Shown in pieces: positions 43,347 through 52,362 of a DNA stretch of 64,000 bases. Origin of the DNA: Polyangiaceae bacterium. GTDB taxonomy: Bacteria > Myxococcota_A > Polyangia > Polyangiales > Polyangiaceae. A model generated the notes under the pieces. It did not search any database and was not told the origin of the DNA. It was given only the letters and a program-made list of their open reading frames with translations. Position numbers and translations under genes: made by a program. The stretch is taken from assembly GCA_029261965.1 (NCBI GenBank), contig JAJDAH010000343.1, positions 1-64,000 on the forward strand, read 5' to 3'. Numbering within the stretch: the first letter of the stretch is position 1; every line of letters begins with the position of its first letter.

Positions 43347-44279
43347 TCAGAAGTCGTCGCCGAGCTTGACCTGCTCGATCTCCTTGTCGACAGCTCGGCG
43401 GAACATGCCGGGCCCTATCCACGTGTACGCGCAGACGGCGAGCCACGCGTAGCGGATGATGTCCGCAGTCATGGGGTGCGACTCGGCTTCGGCGTAGAGC
43501 GTTCCGAGTCGGTACACGACGAAGGCTCCGAGCAGCACCGCGATCGCCCGACCGTCGGCGAGCTCCCCCATCCACGTGTTGAATCGCCACCAGACGCCGA
43601 GAAGCGGATTGGTCCTCGCCTTGATGGACGCCATCAAGAAGAGTGCGCTCTGATCCGAGGCGTTGTTCTTGAGCGCCCAGATCGCGTGCTCGCGCGCGTC
43701 TTGCACGTCGCCTTGCCGCAGTCGCAGCGATCCCATCAAGACGAGCGCGTCGGCGTTCTCCGGCTCGCTTTCGAGCGCTTCCCGCGCCAGGCGCTCCGCA
43801 TCTGCCGCGCGCCCCACGGCGAGGTAGTGCTCGCCCATGGCCGCCAAGTGGTCGGCGTCTTCGGGATCGAGCTCGAGCGCCTTTTCGAGGAGCTCGCGCT
43901 GCCGGTCACGCTTCTTTTGCAGGCCGTGCAGGTTCGCCAGAGCGAGGTACGCCGCGGAGTTTTCGGGTTCGAGATCGATCGCTGCCAAGAGCTCTCTCTC
44001 GGCCTCGGCAAAGCGGCGGCTTCCGACGAGCGCCCAACCGAGCGCGCGATGGGGGAGCGCGCTTTCGGGCTCGAGCGCGACGGCGAGCTCCGCCTCGTGA
44101 AGGGCGGCGTGCACGCGCTTCATGTCGAACAGCACCAGGCTCAACATGGCGTGAGCACCGCCGTGTTCCGGATCGACTCCCAGCGCACGTTTCAGCGACT
44201 CCACCGCGCCACCGTGGTCCCCGTAGGAAAGGCGCGCTTGGGCGTCCTCGAGATGGCGATGGAACGCGTACGTTTCCAC
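43347..44279 (-). CDS. TPR protein with C-terminal membrane segment
   Basis: A 310-residue protein starting at GTG. Six or so TPR units fill residues 10-200 (for example AVALEPESALPHRALGWALVGSRRF). Then come a hydrophobic helix around residue 240 (AIAVLLGAFVVYRLG) and a second near 275 (AWLAVCAYTWIGPGMF). It is probably an inner-membrane protein with a cytoplasmic TPR domain. It is third in an operon with the AAA+ ATPase (44752) and a small membrane protein (44284), with only four bases between it and the latter. Confidence 0.75.
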   Translation of the reverse strand: METYAFHRHLEDAQARLSYGDHGGAVESLKRALGVDPEHGGAHAMLSLVLFDMKRVHAALHEAELAVALEPESALPHRALGWALVGSRRFAEAERELLAAIDLEPENSAAYLALANLHGLQKKRDRQRELLEKALELDPEDADHLAAMGEHYLAVGRAADAERLAREALESEPENADALVLMGSLRLRQGDVQDAREHAIWALKNNASDQSALFLMASIKARTNPLLGVWWRFNTWMGELADGRAIAVLLGAFVVYRLGTLYAEAESHPMTADIIRYAWLAVCAYTWIGPGMFRRAVDKEIEQVKLGDDF

Positions 44280-44283
44280 GGTC

Positions 44284-44751
44284 TCAGCTCAGCACCAGTT
44301 GCCAGAACGGGCTGAGCGGCGTCAGCAGGTAGGCCTCGCCCAGCATGGCGGCGATGACGAGCAACATGCCGTTCCGCACCGGGCCGCCAAAGTACTCGTA
44401 GAGCTGAAAGCTCCGGGCTTGGGTGACGAACAGCCAGTAGCTCACCCCGAGCTTCCAAACGACCAACACGATAGCGGCGTACTGGAAGCTCTCGCTGTCC
44501 AATACCCCTTGCTCGATGAGAGCAAAGCCCCCGAGGGTGAGGGCAATCGCGCCTCCCAGGCCGACTGCCGCCGTGATGATCTCCCTCACTTTGGTCGCGC
44601 TACCGATCGCCAGCGAGTTGACGACGAACCACGGCAACGCGAGCCACGGGCCACCGAGCATGACGCCGAGCAACGGCCAGAACGGGTTCACGCTGAGCTT
44701 CGACAGCGTGCCCGGCGAGGGCTCGTCGAGGATGCGATACGCGCCGTCCAC
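44284..44751 (-). CDS. Small polytopic membrane protein
   Basis: A 155-residue protein with four predicted membrane helices (including FWPLLGVMLGGPWLALPWF and TAAVGLGGAIALTLGGFALI). It has no known family motif. It starts at GTG immediately after the stop codon of the AAA+ gene and is followed by the TPR membrane protein, so the three are almost certainly cotranscribed and may form a membrane complex. Confidence 0.65.
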   Translation of the reverse strand: MDGAYRILDEPSPGTLSKLSVNPFWPLLGVMLGGPWLALPWFVVNSLAIGSATKVREIITAAVGLGGAIALTLGGFALIEQGVLDSESFQYAAIVLVVWKLGVSYWLFVTQARSFQLYEYFGGPVRNGMLLVIAAMLGEAYLLTPLSPFWQLVLS

Positions 44752-46113
44752 TCAGGTCTTCCCGTGCTTCTTCAAGAAGGCGAGGACCTCGTCGTACTGG
44801 CCCGCCTCGTTCGCGTAGCGCGCGTAGTTTCTCGCCGTGGTCAGCCACTCTTGCGTGGTGGGTTTGACCTGCTCGAGCGCCCGTTTGAGATGCTCGGCGT
44901 TGATGGGTGTTTCATCTCCCGAATCGAGCGACTCCTCGATGGCCTCGTCGCTCGCCGTCTCGACGACATTGTCGAGATCCGCCCCCGAGAACCCCGAAGT
45001 CTTTTGGGCGATCGTGTCGAGCCGCAGCTTGCCGCTCGTGGGCCGCTCGTCGAGCTTCCTCTTCAAGATCTCTTCGCGGCCCTCTCGGTCTGGTGGCGGG
45101 ACGAACAGCACACGATCGAATCGACCTGCTCGACGAAACGCCGAATCCACCGCCCACGGAACGTTGGTTGCCCCGAGGATCAAGACTCCGCTGTTGTTCT
45201 GCGTGAAACCATCCATCTCACTCAGAAACTGACTGACGAGCTTGGATGACGTGCTCTCTCGTGTGTATTGCCGCTTTCCAGCCAACGCTTCGAGCTCGTC
45301 AAAAAACAGTATCGCCGGCGCAGAGCTCCGCGCCTTGTCGAACAGCGCATGGAGCTTTCGCTCGCTTTCGCCGATGTACATGTCGAGCACGTCGGCAATG
45401 GCCACGTTGAAGAACTCGGCACGGCACTCGCCCGCGGTGGCCCGCGCGAGCAGCGTCTTGCCGCAGCCTGGCGGACCGTAGAGCAGGATCCCTCCCCCAG
45501 CGCGCTTCTTGAATCGCTGAAAGAGTGACGGTTTCTTGAACGGAAGGATGATCTTCCGCGTGATCTGCTTCTTCACTTCTTCGAGGCCACCCACATCCTC
45601 GAAGGTCACCTTCTCCGTCTCCGGAACCAAGAGACGCGTGATCTCGGTCGCGTCGGTGTCATCGTTCGAAATGACGCGCAACTTGGGCCCGCCCTTGGCG
45701 TCGAGCTCGCGAACCTTGGCCTTGAGGAGCGACTCGAGCTCGAGGTCTTGGAGCGTCGGGTTCTTCTCCACGGCAGCGGCGTATTGCTGTGCCGCCTCTT
45801 CGCGACGATCGAGGCGCGTTAGAATTCGAGCGCGCAGGAGGCTGTTCTCCGCCTCATCCCCAGTCGCCGCCGCGTCCCCAGTCGCCGCCTCGAGCGCGCG
45901 CGCGAGCTCCCCCGCCTCGAGCCATACCCGCGCTACCAGGCGCCCCTCTTCCGTTCCGACTACGCCATCGAGCTCGGCTCCCTCGACGATTTGGCGCGCC
46001 TGCGCGACGTCGCCTTTGTCGAGCAGCGCCGTCAGCAACACCCCGAGCAGCTTCATGTTGTCCGGCGACGCTGAAAAAGCGGCCCTGAGCGACTCGAGAG
46101 TTTGCTCGTCCAC
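44752..46113 (-). CDS. AAA+ ATPase with helical-repeat N-terminus
   Basis: A 453-residue protein. Residues 1-130 are TPR-like helical pairs. The AAA+ domain has Walker A GPPGCGKT (213-220), Walker B ILFFDE (268-273), the sensor-1 region LILGATNVP and the arginine-finger region RRAGRFDRVLFVPP. The core resembles Cdc48/Vps4/FtsH-type classical AAA ATPases, but no protease domain is present. It probably remodels protein complexes in the cytoplasm, perhaps of the two membrane proteins encoded downstream. It starts at GTG behind a strong ribosome site (GAGGAGGATAG). Confidence 0.85.
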   Translation of the reverse strand: MDEQTLESLRAAFSASPDNMKLLGVLLTALLDKGDVAQARQIVEGAELDGVVGTEEGRLVARVWLEAGELARALEAATGDAAATGDEAENSLLRARILTRLDRREEAAQQYAAAVEKNPTLQDLELESLLKAKVRELDAKGGPKLRVISNDDTDATEITRLLVPETEKVTFEDVGGLEEVKKQITRKIILPFKKPSLFQRFKKRAGGGILLYGPPGCGKTLLARATAGECRAEFFNVAIADVLDMYIGESERKLHALFDKARSSAPAILFFDELEALAGKRQYTRESTSSKLVSQFLSEMDGFTQNNSGVLILGATNVPWAVDSAFRRAGRFDRVLFVPPPDREGREEILKRKLDERPTSGKLRLDTIAQKTSGFSGADLDNVVETASDEAIEESLDSGDETPINAEHLKRALEQVKPTTQEWLTTARNYARYANEAGQYDEVLAFLKKHGKT

Positions 46114-46267
46114 CTATCCTCCTCGAAACAATACCGCCAGAAAGCGCGGGTGAACACCGCTGTCCAGATCGACACGGCCGAGGCGGTCACCCAGGGGAGC
46201 CATGGAAGCTCTGGGCGGTGTCCGGCGTAGGACCTGAAGAAGACACGCCGAGACGAGACCGCGGCCA

Positions 46268-46843
46268 ATGAAAACCAACCCGAAACCCTCGCCAATCAAA
46301 CCCCTCATGGCCCTGTTCGCACTCGCGGCGGTCGCGTGCGGCGGAAACAGCGCCCCTCCAGACGCACCACCGGCACCCGACTCCCAGCGCCTGAGCGGCA
46401 ACGTGGACGTCCGCCCTTACACCGCCCACGTCGCGTACGCGACACGCCGAGAGGACAACGGTGAAATCGACATCAAGGCCTACGATCGCCCGACCACGCG
46501 CAGTGCTGGCTGTCTCACCGGCGAGCAGGGTCTTGTCGATACGCAACGCACGGTGCTCGTGCAAATGCCATGGCCCGTCCAACCGGACAGCATCTGGTCC
46601 ACGATCCCCAGCGCGGCGATCAAAAACAGCGCCGGTGTGCATTTCATGGTGCGCCGCGGGCTGGGCGGCACGGGTACCCGCGCGTCTGGACTCGTCCGAG
46701 TGGTGGAGGTGTCTGACACCGGCGGCGTCCTACACATCGACGCGGCGACACCAAACAAGGTCGGTGGAGTCCACGGAACCGTGAGCGGCTTGCTCCCGTT
46801 CACGATCTGTGGTGACGATGATCCCCGAACACTCCGTCGTTGA
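46268..46843 (+). CDS. Small lipoprotein of unknown function
   Basis: A 191-residue protein with a signal peptide and lipobox AAVACGG, then a short Pro/Ala linker. The mature part is strand-rich with two further cysteines (GCLTGE, TICGDD) and no recognisable family. It is probably a periplasmic or outer-membrane lipoprotein. It stands alone between the divergent AAA+ operon and the convergent beta-barrel gene. Confidence 0.6.
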   Translation: MKTNPKPSPIKPLMALFALAAVACGGNSAPPDAPPAPDSQRLSGNVDVRPYTAHVAYATRREDNGEIDIKAYDRPTTRSAGCLTGEQGLVDTQRTVLVQMPWPVQPDSIWSTIPSAAIKNSAGVHFMVRRGLGGTGTRASGLVRVVEVSDTGGVLHIDAATPNKVGGVHGTVSGLLPFTICGDDDPRTLRR

Positions 46844-46862
46844 ATGCCATCTCTGGGGAGCA

Positions 46863-47747
46863 TCAGAACGCCATGCCGAACCCAATGTGCACGCCCCACA
46901 TTCCGCCATCGTCGAACGAATTGGGCTCGTCGAGCAGGATCGTGGCTCGAGCCATGACGAACGGGGAGTCCCAAAAGACGCGCAGGTAGGGCTCGATGCC
47001 AACTCTCGTGTCATCGAGGGCGCCGCCGCCCGTGGCGATGACAACCACCGGCAAGCGCGCGCCGATAAGAGCGAGCTCGCCGATCCTGGCGCCGGCGCCC
47101 GGCGCGAATTGCATGAACAGCTCCGCGTCCCCACGGTCCCCGGTCGGTACCCAAAACGAAGCACCGGCATCCAAACCCAAGAAGAGTTGGCCAACGTCGT
47201 GCTCGAACCGCTGGGCCGCTACGACCGGGACCGCGTCGACCGCCCAGTACCAAGCCTCCTGCCCCGCGCGCACGACGTAGCTCGCCGCAAGAGCAGCGGA
47301 TTGGCCGAGATCGTCCGCCCGGGCAATCGGTGCGGCGACCCCACCGCCGAGTCGGTACCGAAATCCGGATGTGGTGTGCACGTAGCTTGCCGCCAAGAAG
47401 AGGTTGCCAACCACGAAGCTCGAGTCCTCCTCGGCGGGCGTGCGGACTTTGGCCCAGACGAGGGGAAGATCGGCTTGGAGCTCGAGAGCGTCGGTCGCCA
47501 TCCAGGCGCCGCCGACGACCCGCGACAGCAAGTTCACCCGATGGTCGTGGAACATCGACAACTCGGTCCACACGCGAGCGTCTGGGGGGTTTTGGGGATC
47601 CATGCCCAGCCCAGCGCCGGTCGGCCCCGACGCGCTCGTCCAAGGGCGCACCACCGAAGACGATGCCGTATTGCCCGCCACCGCGGTGGATGGGCAAAGC
47701 ACCACCGCCATGCCGACGGCCAAGGCGAGCTCGAGTCGTTTTTCCAC
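46863..47747 (-). CDS. Putative outer-membrane beta-barrel protein
   Basis: With the GTG start at 47747 this is 294 residues with a clean signal peptide (LELALAVGMAVVLCPSTAVAG). The mature part is alternating, aromatic-rich, strand-forming sequence and ends in FGMAF; a C-terminal Phe is typical of barrel proteins recognised by BamA. The ATG at 47798 would add 17 charged residues and overlap the divergent kinase gene. No specific porin family is recognised. Confidence 0.65.
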   Translation of the reverse strand: MEKRLELALAVGMAVVLCPSTAVAGNTASSSVVRPWTSASGPTGAGLGMDPQNPPDARVWTELSMFHDHRVNLLSRVVGGAWMATDALELQADLPLVWAKVRTPAEEDSSFVVGNLFLAASYVHTTSGFRYRLGGGVAAPIARADDLGQSAALAASYVVRAGQEAWYWAVDAVPVVAAQRFEHDVGQLFLGLDAGASFWVPTGDRGDAELFMQFAPGAGARIGELALIGARLPVVVIATGGGALDDTRVGIEPYLRVFWDSPFVMARATILLDEPNSFDDGGMWGVHIGFGMAF

Positions 47748-47758
47748 GCGTCGCCGCG

Positions 47759-49561
47759 ATGGACGGTACCGGCGTTGGCACGCGGGCGAAAGTCGCATCC
47801 GACGCCGGAGCAGCGTTATCCTTTCCTGTCTTGTCAGGTGCCCCTGAAAGCGGATCTTCGACTCCCGAGAGCCGCTCGCCACTGGCGAGTTCGACCGAGG
47901 AGGAAGCCACCGTCATCGGAGATGTCGCGCCACCCGAAACAGCGGCGCAGCGCACGGTGAATTCGGCCGCCATTAACCAGAGCATGCTCACTGCTCACAC
48001 CCAGGCTTCTCGCGAAGCGCGTGACCGCGAGCAGATCGACGTGCGGCGTCGCGGGCTGAACGCGGTGGTGCTGGTCTCCATCGGCGGCATCGCGATGCTC
48101 CTGCTTGGCGTCCAGCGAGGTCCGACCTTCTACCCCCTCGTGGGCGCGCTCGCCTTTCTCACGCTTGCAGCGCTGTGGACCCAACGGAGGATCCGCACAG
48201 GAAGGATTGCGACGAGCGGTGACGGAATGGCCGTTGCCGCGGCGCTGGTTTGCCTGGCGGCCGTCGCTCACGTGGGGGTGACGTCTTGGGCGACGATGTT
48301 GCTCTTGATGCTCGTCTATTTCTCAGCGGGATTGGACGCGCGGTTTCAGGCCAACTTGGTCCTCTTCGTCGTGGGCGTCGGGTTCGTCGCACTCGTGGTC
48401 GTCGTCTACTCCGGAGTCCTGCCGATGAACGCGGCGATCATCGCGCCGCTCCACGGCAAGCCTCGCGGGATAGTCGTCAACGGCACCGCGATCGGCCTCG
48501 GCCTCCTCGTGGCCTACTACCTCGCCTGGCAATCGCGGAAAGTGACCCGCGAAGCGATGGACGGGCTGCAAAAGGCTCGCTTGGCCGTCGACCAGCGAGA
48601 AGCACAACTCGAGGAGGCTCAGTTCGAGGTCGACCAGGCTCGCGAGGCCGGCAAGCTCGGAAGGTTTTCAGGCCAATCCATCGGTGGCTTCGGCCTCTCC
48701 GAAGTGCTCGGCCGAGGTGGCATGGGTGAAGTCTATCGGGCGCGCCGCAACCAAGACGACGATGACGTCGCGATCAAGGTTCTCCACGCGCATCTGCAAG
48801 GCGACGAGGCACATCTCGAACGCTTCTGGCGCGAAGCACGGGTATCGAGCTCACTACAATCGTCCCACATCGCCAAAATCTTGGAGACGGGTCGCGCTGA
48901 CGACGGCTCACCATTTCTAGCGATGGAGCTCTTGAGCGGCGACGACCTCGCCAAGTTGCTGCGAGACACCGGCCGGATCCCCCTCGAGCGCGTGCTCGGC
49001 ATCGTCGACGACGTCGCCGCCGCGCTCAGCGTCGCCCACGCCGCGGGAATAGTGCATCGCGACCTCAAGCCGCAGAACGTGCTCGCCTCCGACCCGAGTC
49101 GACAACATTGGAAAGTAGTCGACTTCGGAGTGTCGAAGATCATGACGGCCGAGACGACGATCGCCGCTGGCTCCTTCGTCGGGACACCTTCTTACGTCTC
49201 ACCGGAGCAAGCACGAAGCGGCGATATCGATCATCGGGCGGACGTTTTTTCCCTGGCCGTGCTGACCTATCGGGCCATTACCGGACGACCGGCTTTTCGG
49301 GGTCACGACGCAAGCACGGCACTGTGGGCGATCATGTACAAACAGCCGGAACGCCCGAGTGATCTCGTGACCGTACACGAAGACGTCGACCTCGTGCTCG
49401 CGCTCGGCCTCGCCAAAAGGGCGGAAGATCGCCTCGACTCCGCGAGCCTGCTCGGCGAAATGTTGCGCCGCGCCGCCTCGGGCAAGCTCAGCGATTCAGA
49501 GCGCGCGCGGGCGAGGCACCTCGTCGAGCAACGGCCATGGGGCGAAGAGCACGTCGTCTAG
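47759..49561 (+). CDS. Transmembrane Ser/Thr protein kinase
   Basis: About 600 residues. Residues 1-95 are soluble, followed by about six membrane helices (95-250) and a short coiled coil (QREAQLEEAQFEVDQAREAG). A Hanks-type kinase domain then runs from residue about 310: glycine loop LGRGGMGEV, catalytic-Lys strand VAIKVLH, HRDLKPQNV, DFGVSK in place of DFG, and GTPSYVSPEQ. The kinase is C-terminal to the membrane part, the reverse of the usual PASTA-kinase order. It is probably a cytoplasmic-facing signalling kinase; the signal is unknown. The exact start is uncertain. Confidence 0.85.
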   Translation: MDGTGVGTRAKVASDAGAALSFPVLSGAPESGSSTPESRSPLASSTEEEATVIGDVAPPETAAQRTVNSAAINQSMLTAHTQASREARDREQIDVRRRGLNAVVLVSIGGIAMLLLGVQRGPTFYPLVGALAFLTLAALWTQRRIRTGRIATSGDGMAVAAALVCLAAVAHVGVTSWATMLLLMLVYFSAGLDARFQANLVLFVVGVGFVALVVVVYSGVLPMNAAIIAPLHGKPRGIVVNGTAIGLGLLVAYYLAWQSRKVTREAMDGLQKARLAVDQREAQLEEAQFEVDQAREAGKLGRFSGQSIGGFGLSEVLGRGGMGEVYRARRNQDDDDVAIKVLHAHLQGDEAHLERFWREARVSSSLQSSHIAKILETGRADDGSPFLAMELLSGDDLAKLLRDTGRIPLERVLGIVDDVAAALSVAHAAGIVHRDLKPQNVLASDPSRQHWKVVDFGVSKIMTAETTIAAGSFVGTPSYVSPEQARSGDIDHRADVFSLAVLTYRAITGRPAFRGHDASTALWAIMYKQPERPSDLVTVHEDVDLVLALGLAKRAEDRLDSASLLGEMLRRAASGKLSDSERARARHLVEQRPWGEEHVV

Positions 49562-49656
49562 CAGGCCTGGTCTCACGGTGGATTTCCCCGCGCACCCACC
49601 GCGGCGACTGACACAGCGTGTCTCGCGAGTACTTGTGGGCTCGCGCGAGAGGCTCG

Positions 49657-49664
49657 GCTACGCT
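49657..49664 (+). promoter_or_regulatory. Putative -10 element (GCTACGCT) of ilvD
   Basis: GCTACGCT ends ten bases before the ATG at 49675 and supports that start over an in-frame upstream one at 49618. Confidence 0.35.
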
Positions 49665-49674
49665 CCCGGGCTCC

Positions 49675-51363
49675 ATGGCACCTCAGGACTCCGACCCCCG
49701 CGCACGTAGCCGTATCCTTCTCGACGGGCCCTCGCGCGCCGCTGCCCGATCGATGCTGCACGGCATCGGTTTCAGCGACGCCGATCTGCAGAAACCTCTC
49801 GTGGGCGTGGCCAGCTGCTGGACCGAGACGATGCCGTGCAACTACGGCCACCGTCGCTTGGCAGAGCTGGTAAAAGAAGGGATCCGAGAGGCCGGAGGGA
49901 CTCCGATGGAGTTCAACACCATCAGCGTCAGCGATGGTGTTTCGATGGGCACGAGCGCAATGAAAGCTTCGCTCGTCAGCCGCGAGGTAATCGCGGACTC
50001 CATCGAGCTCATGGGGCACGGCTGCCTGTTCGACGCGATGGTGGGCATCGTCGGTTGCGACAAGACGATCCCCGGCTCGGCGATGGGCCTGCTCCGACTC
50101 GACCTACCTTCGCTCCTCTTCTACGGGGGCTCGATCGCGCCGGGGAAGTTCAAAGACGTGGATGTGACGATCCAAGAAGTCTTCGAGGCCGTCGGAAAAC
50201 ATTCGGCAGGCGAAATGAATGACGCCGATCTGAGCGAGATCACGCACCAGGCTTGCCCGGGCGCGGGCGCCTGTGGGGGTCAGTTCACGGCGAACACCAT
50301 GGCGTTGGCGATGGAGTTCTTCGGGCTCGCGGCCATGGGAACGGGAAGCGTACCCGCGACGGATCCGCGGAAAGAGGACGTGGCCCGGGGAGTGGGCCGA
50401 CGCGTGATGGAGCTCGTTCGCGACGGGCTACGACCGAGCGACTTCATCACTCGGTTTTCGTTCGACAACGCGATCGCATCGGTAGCCGCCACCGGCGGCT
50501 CGACGAACGGCGTATTGCACTTCTTGGCCCTCGCCCGGGAGCTGGGCATCGAGCTCGACATCGACGACTTCGACCGCATCAGTAAGAAGACGCCAATCGT
50601 CGCCGATCTGAAACCCGGCGGACAGTACACGGCGGTGGACTTGGACGCCGCCGGCGGCGCCAATCTCGTGGCGAAGCGCCTCTTGGAAGGCGGACTCATC
50701 CATGAAAACGCGGCAACCGTCAGCGGCCGGACTCTCGGAGAAGAAGCGAAGCGCGGCGTAGAAACGTCCGGGCAGAAGGTCGTGTCGACGGCGAAAGAGC
50801 CGTTCAAGAAAACCGGCGGGCTCGTGATCCTCCGCGGCTCACTCGCGCCGGACGGCGCGGTCGTGAAAATGGCCGGACACGAACGAGCCCGACATCGAGG
50901 GCCGGCGAGGGTCTTCGAATGCGAAGAAGACGCGTTCGCAGCCGTCGACGCACGCAAGATCAAGAAGGGCGACGTCATCGTCATCCGCCACGAGGGACCG
51001 CGCGGCGGCCCCGGCATGCGCGAAATGCTCGGGGTGACCGCGGCCGTCGTCGGCCAGGGCTTCGGCGAAGACGTGGCGCTCGTTACAGACGGTCGGTTCA
51101 GCGGCGCGACTCGAGGACTCATGATCGGCCACGTCGCCCCCGAAGCCGTGGCGAAAGGCCCGATCGCCGCGCTTCGCGACGGCGACGTAGTCACCATCGA
51201 CTGTGACGAGGGTCGGCTCGACGTGGAGCTCAGCCCAGAGGAGATCGAAAAGAGGCTCGCGGCTTACACGCCGCCGAAACCGCAGTTCGAGCGCGGGGTA
51301 TTCGCGAAGTATGCCGCTCTCGTCTCGTCCGCCTCCGAGGGCGCCATCACTCGACCGAAGTAG
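49675..51363 (+). CDS. ilvD: Dihydroxy-acid dehydratase
   Basis: A 562-residue enzyme of normal family length. It dehydrates 2,3-dihydroxy-isovalerate and 2,3-dihydroxy-3-methylvalerate to 2-oxo acids in valine and isoleucine synthesis, in the cytoplasm. Fe-S ligand cysteines lie in [18 protein letters not shown] and [15 protein letters not shown], and the C-terminal signature is [11 protein letters not shown]. The quinone oxidoreductase gene starts five bases after its stop. An in-frame start at 49618 adds residues without homology. Confidence 0.95.
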   Translation: MAPQDSDPRARSRILLDGPSRAAARSMLHGIGFSDADLQKPLVGVASCWTETMPCNYGHRRLAELVKEGIREAGGTPMEFNTISVSDGVSMGTSAMKASLVSREVIADSIELMGHGCLFDAMVGIVGCDKTIPGSAMGLLRLDLPSLLFYGGSIAPGKFKDVDVTIQEVFEAVGKHSAGEMNDADLSEITHQACPGAGACGGQFTANTMALAMEFFGLAAMGTGSVPATDPRKEDVARGVGRRVMELVRDGLRPSDFITRFSFDNAIASVAATGGSTNGVLHFLALARELGIELDIDDFDRISKKTPIVADLKPGGQYTAVDLDAAGGANLVAKRLLEGGLIHENAATVSGRTLGEEAKRGVETSGQKVVSTAKEPFKKTGGLVILRGSLAPDGAVVKMAGHERARHRGPARVFECEEDAFAAVDARKIKKGDVIVIRHEGPRGGPGMREMLGVTAAVVGQGFGEDVALVTDGRFSGATRGLMIGHVAPEAVAKGPIAALRDGDVVTIDCDEGRLDVELSPEEIEKRLAAYTPPKPQFERGVFAKYAALVSSASEGAITRPK

Positions 51364-51368
51364 GACCC

Positions 51369-52346
51369 ATGCCAAAACGCATCGAAGTCAAAGCACACGG
51401 CGGCCCCGAGAACATGCAATGGGTCGACAACGAGCCACTCGAGCCGGGTTCGGGCGAGGTGCTGCTCGAGCAGACGGCGGTTGGGGTCAACTACATCGAC
51501 GTCTATCACCGCTCCGGCATCTATCCCACGAGCGAACCTCCGTTCGCCCTGGGGATGGAGGGGGCGGGCATCGTGAAAAAGCTCGGGCCCGGAGTCGACG
51601 CGTTCGAAATCGGTGACCGGGTCGCCTATGCCGCCGGCCCGCTCGGTTCCTACTCGCAGGCGCGAACGGTACCTGCGGTGCGGCTGGTCAAGATCCCCGA
51701 GGGCATCGAGAACGTGACGGCGGCCGCGATGATGCTCAAGGGGTTGACCGCACACTATCTCTTGCGGCGGACCTACCGGGTCGAGGCCGGCGACACCGTG
51801 CTCGTGCACGCCGCAGCCGGCGGCGTGGGGCTCATCCTCTGCCAGTGGGCAAAGCACCTCGGGGCAACCGTGATCGGCACGGTGGGAAGCGAAGCTAAAG
51901 CTGCGCTGGCTCGCGAGAACGGCTGCGACCACCCCATTCTCTACAAAACCGAGTCGGTCGCAAAGCGTGTGCGCGAGGTCACGAACGGAGATGGCGTTCC
52001 CGTCGTTTACGACTCGGTGGGCAAGGACACGTTCGACGCTTCCCTCGACTGCTTGGCACCGCTCGGCATGCTCGTCATCTACGGGCAATCCTCCGGCATG
52101 GTCCCGCCGGTCGACGTGAGCCAGCTCGGCTTCCGCGGCTCGCTGTTCCTCACGCGCCCCTCACTCATGCACTATACGGCCACACGAAAGGACTTGCTGC
52201 GCGCCGCGGACGAGCTCTTCGACGTCGTACAAAAAAGGTTCGTCGAGATCCGCGTCGGTCAGACCTACGAACTCGAAAACGCCGCAGACGCGCATCGAGA
52301 TCTCGAGGCGCGAAAAACTACCGGCTCGACGGTCCTGATTCCATGA
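51369..52346 (+). CDS. Quinone oxidoreductase (zinc-free MDR family)
   Basis: A 325-residue protein of the Qor/zeta-crystallin branch of medium-chain dehydrogenases. GVNYIDVYHRSGIYP is the family's N-terminal signature. The NADPH-binding fold is VLVHAAAGGVGL, and the zinc-binding cysteines of alcohol dehydrogenases are absent. It reduces quinones with NADPH in the cytoplasm. It follows ilvD by five bases and is probably cotranscribed, though I know of no functional link. Confidence 0.92.
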   Translation: MPKRIEVKAHGGPENMQWVDNEPLEPGSGEVLLEQTAVGVNYIDVYHRSGIYPTSEPPFALGMEGAGIVKKLGPGVDAFEIGDRVAYAAGPLGSYSQARTVPAVRLVKIPEGIENVTAAAMMLKGLTAHYLLRRTYRVEAGDTVLVHAAAGGVGLILCQWAKHLGATVIGTVGSEAKAALARENGCDHPILYKTESVAKRVREVTNGDGVPVVYDSVGKDTFDASLDCLAPLGMLVIYGQSSGMVPPVDVSQLGFRGSLFLTRPSLMHYTATRKDLLRAADELFDVVQKRFVEIRVGQTYELENAADAHRDLEARKTTGSTVLIP

Positions 52347-52362
52347 CGGTTCGGTAGCCTGG

